Source of the DNA: Sporolituus thermophilus DSM 23256 | Lineage (GTDB): Bacteria > Bacillota > Negativicutes > Sporomusales > Thermosinaceae | Direction: 5' to 3' | Length of the DNA stretch: 38,153 nt | Assembly (NCBI RefSeq): GCF_900102435.1 | Contig: NZ_FNBU01000026.1 | Span: 1 to 38,153, forward strand | In this document: positions 36,141-38,153 of the stretch, piece after piece | How the letters are laid out: each line of letters begins with the position of its first letter | Numbering within the stretch: the stretch's first letter is position 1 | Notes under the pieces: generated by a model | What the model was told of the DNA's origin: nothing | Database searches by the model: none | Seen by the model: only the letters and a program-made list of their open reading frames with translations | Program-made: the position numbers and the translations under genes

Positions 36141-37584
36141 GAATGTCATTCACCCTTATCTCGGCGCCCACGACTGGTTCTCCGCCACCATGGGCAATTT
36201 TTTGCTTATCGATAACCGCTACAGTGAGGAAGGTCATAACGCAGACCAACCACTCCAAATAAATGGGGTGGGCAAAAATCCGAATCCCGGGTATAATTTG
36301 CCACGCCAGCAGAGCGGCCATTCCCGCCAGCGTAGTGTAAAAGGCTGAACTGCGCCGGCATAGCCCGGGCATAAATATCGTGCATAAAAATACCAGGGTA
36401 AAAGCCGTCGTTAAACTTAGCCCAATTAACAGCGTCTTGAGGATGCCAACGGCGTTAAAGGCCATCCACAGTGTAACGCCGCCAATCCCCAAAATAGTCA
36501 GGCGGTTAATCAAAAGGTATGTCCTGTCGTCGACGGAAGGGTTGATAAAGCGCTTATATATATCCTGCGCAAATAAAGTGCCGGCGCCAAGCAAAAGCGT
36601 ACACGCCGTCGACACGTCGGCGGCCCACAATGCGGCTAATGTCACACCGGCGATAACAGGGCCAAGGCTCATGATAATCTTCGGCAAAGCCATTGTCGCC
36701 TGCACGGTAGGATAGGCAACTTTGGCCGCCAGGCCCATCAGGGCGCACATAAAGCCAATCGGAAAAATCAGTAAAGCTCCCCATAAAAACCCTCGCCGGG
36801 CGGCCGCCGCCGATTCTGCGCCACAGGCAATCTGCACCGGCCCCTGCGCCGTAATCGTTTGCGTAATCATAACGACAAACCAGCCGGCAATGGTCGCCAG
36901 TCCCAGACCGCCAACCGGTCCGAACCAATCCGTCCCAGCCGGCAGTTTGGCCGCAATGACGGCCAGCCCGCCTTGCTGCGTAATCGTCATGGCTGTTCCA
37001 ACCAGCACGCCCAAATAAATTAAAGCAACACTGACAATATTGGACAGCCCGGACGACCAGAGACCACCAATTAAGGTGATGCCGATAAATACCACGGCAC
37101 TTGTTATCATCCCGCTCTTAAAGGTAAATACTTCGGGAAGCAGCGAGGAAAGAATGGCTCCCCCCGCCAGATACTGTAGCGATGTAATTACAACTTGAAT
37201 GGTAATCAGGCCAATGACACTGATAATTCTACCTTTTTCATCGTAATACCGTTCGAATAATTCAGGTACCGTCGTACAATTAAGGTCGCGGTATTTGCTG
37301 GCAGCCACCAGCCCCATAACCGCCGCACCGGCTGCCCAGGCGGCATTGTACCACCCGGCGGCAATACCAACCTGAAATGCATTTTCCGCCACACCGATGG
37401 TCGAAGCCGCGCCTACGGCCAGGCCGGCAATATTTACCGCCACTAAGGCTGTATTCAATTTCCGGCTGGCAAACAGAAAATCGGTGCTGCCTGAGGAAGC
37501 CTTCTTTTTGGCATACACGCTAATGGCAAACAATAGAACAATATAGGCAATGACAATAAACAACTGGATAGACATGCTAACCAT
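36133..37584 (-). CDS. Sodium:solute symporter (SSS family)
   Basis: A 483-residue polytopic protein with about 13 membrane segments. It begins IQLFIVIAYIVLLFAISVYAKKK and carries FLFASRKLNTALVAVNIAGLAVGAASTIG near residues 36-64, the usual SSS N-terminal signature, and YLAGGAIL with the Ser/Thr-rich Na+ segment GLWAADVST-like (LAALWAADVSTACTLLLGAG). The family uses sodium to import solutes such as proline, pantothenate, organic acids or sugars; the substrate is unclear. It is co-transcribed with the HutP-like gene. The start is ATG 37584 or ATG 37575 (better-spaced ribosome site). An 11-nt motif overlaps 37584. Confidence 0.92.
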   Translation of the reverse strand: MVSMSIQLFIVIAYIVLLFAISVYAKKKASSGSTDFLFASRKLNTALVAVNIAGLAVGAASTIGVAENAFQVGIAAGWYNAAWAAGAAVMGLVAASKYRDLNCTTVPELFERYYDEKGRIISVIGLITIQVVITSLQYLAGGAILSSLLPEVFTFKSGMITSAVVFIGITLIGGLWSSGLSNIVSVALIYLGVLVGTAMTITQQGGLAVIAAKLPAGTDWFGPVGGLGLATIAGWFVVMITQTITAQGPVQIACGAESAAAARRGFLWGALLIFPIGFMCALMGLAAKVAYPTVQATMALPKIIMSLGPVIAGVTLAALWAADVSTACTLLLGAGTLFAQDIYKRFINPSVDDRTYLLINRLTILGIGGVTLWMAFNAVGILKTLLIGLSLTTAFTLVFLCTIFMPGLCRRSSAFYTTLAGMAALLAWQIIPGIRIFAHPIYLEWLVCVMTFLTVAVIDKQKIAHGGGEPVVGAEIRVNDIHG

Positions 37585-37760
37585 CCTACCTTTCTACCTA
37601 AACTGGTACTGCAGCCAGGTCCCCCCTACCAAGCGGCTATTTCACCCCTCTTCCCGGTAGCGGAAAAAGAAAAACACTCCGGCCAGGAGTGCAAAAAGCT
37701 GCTCTTTCTCCTACCATCCTACCATCCTGCCGGTCTTGGAAACCATTTCTGCAATACTAC
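37580..37760 (-). promoter_or_regulatory. Leader with NAG-repeat attenuator of the symporter-hutP operon
   Basis: Reading the minus strand, AAG, CAG, TAG, TAG triplets have their A at 37736, 37728, 37720 and 37712, an exact 8-nt period, directly before an intrinsic terminator (37691-37670). GGTAGGATGGT occurs identically at 37723-37713 and at 37590-37580, where it covers the first start codon. AGGAG (37712-37708) can pair with CTCCT (37689-37685), the 5' arm of the terminator. The layout is that of an antitermination leader, probably read by the HutP-like protein. Confidence 0.65.
37669..37691 (-). terminator. Intrinsic terminator in the symporter leader
   Basis: CACTCC-TGGCC-GGAGTG (37691-37675) followed by TTTTTCTTTTT, about 85 nt before the symporter start and about 70 nt after the promoter start. 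A terminator inside a leader implies regulated readthrough. Confidence 0.85.
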
Positions 37761-37766
37761 TTCATT

Positions 37767-37795
37767 AGCGTACCAGATGCTGCCTGGTATGTCAA
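37767..37795 (-). promoter_or_regulatory. Promoter of the symporter-hutP operon
   Basis: Minus-strand TTGACA (37795-37790), 17-nt spacer, TACGCT (37772-37767) preceded by TGG (extended -10). The start is expected near 37760. Confidence 0.6.
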
Positions 37796-37877
37796 TGCGC
37801 CCGCGCCAGGCATGATAGTGTCAAGACATTGTAGGATTTTTTAGAAGACATACCATCACGGATGAGTTAACATAATA

Positions 37878-38153
37878 TTAAGCATAGGCAAGCGAAAGCT
37901 CCCGCAAGACCTTATATAAGAAGTTTTTCGGCCCCTTTAATACAGGAATATTGTCATGTGTTTCACAGGTTGCTTTTGTTTTCTTTTGCCGTTCAACTTC
38001 TACAGTTTCTGCCGGGCTTGTTGTCATTATCTCAATTTTGTAATTTGTACGTTGTTGTCTTAGATATTCCTCGGCTACTGACTGACCATTTGCCTGACAT
38101 ACGCGTATGTATGCCATATGCTTGGCGCCTTCTCGGCTCCACCCCATCGGCCG
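37878..38153 (-). mobile_element. ISLre2-family transposase, C-terminal part (cut by window end)
   Basis: The reading frame is open to the right edge (38153); the visible part begins RPMGWSREGAKHMAYIRV. This RPMGWSxxGAxxM pattern is recognised from the C-terminus of ISLre2/UPF0236 transposases. About 91 residues are visible, ending SLAYA with a TAA stop. The bases 37815-37877 beyond the stop, including ATAGTGTCAAGACATTG, are probably the element's end; I cannot fix the terminal repeat because the other end is outside the window. It lies about 80 nt upstream of the symporter promoter. Confidence 0.7.

Overview
The window looks like a chromosomal segment of a spore-forming, outer-membrane-bearing Firmicute (Negativicutes, Sporomusa/Thermosinus-like). 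Three things point there: spore genes (gpr, spoIIP), a TonB-dependent outer-membrane receptor, and a gene order that follows the Bacillus/Clostridia backbone comEA-comEC-holA-rpsT-gpr-spoIIP-lepA-hemW-hrcA-grpE-dnaK-dnaJ-prmA-rsmE-mtaB-rpsU-yqeY-nfeD-floA. The genus is an inference.

Layout. (1) 1-3480, plus strand: a structured leader, then an apparent uptake operon of an ECF S component, a TonB-dependent receptor and a SAM methyltransferase, closed by a bidirectional terminator. (2) 3479-6151, minus strand: nfeD-floA and a small Pro-rich membrane protein. (3) 6152-6534 has no protein gene but holds a plus-strand promoter and a strong plus-strand terminator, suggesting a small RNA. (4) 6535-7628: rpsU-yqeY and a HIT protein. 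(5) 7750-17128, minus strand: a CIRCE-controlled heat-shock operon hrcA-cpn-grpE-dnaK-dnaJ-prmA-rsmE-mtaB, in which an archaeal-type (group III) chaperonin sits between hrcA and grpE. (6) 17184-22907: hemW, lepA, an unknown membrane protein, spoIIP and gpr. (7) rpsT (plus), then holA-comEC-comEA (minus) and an EamA transporter. (8) leuS behind a leucine T-box. (9) 31342-35571: an unknown 130-aa protein, a membrane HD-GYP protein with a Cys-rich sensor region, a CsoR/CstR-type repressor, a CcdA-TlpA thiol-redox pair and lgt. (10) 35715-37795, minus strand: a sodium:solute symporter followed by a HutP-family protein, behind a leader with regularly spaced NAG triplets, an intrinsic terminator, and an 11-nt motif that recurs over the start codon. 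(11) The right edge cuts through the 3' end of an ISLre2-type transposase gene.

The observations most worth following are the group III chaperonin in the HrcA/CIRCE operon, and the HutP-like/symporter attenuator, where the regulator appears to lack the His residues of Bacillus HutP. After these come the candidate RNA at 6305-6490, the leader of the TonB/ECF operon, and the CstR-like repressor with Asn replacing the copper-ligand His. No tRNA, rRNA or CRISPR array was seen.
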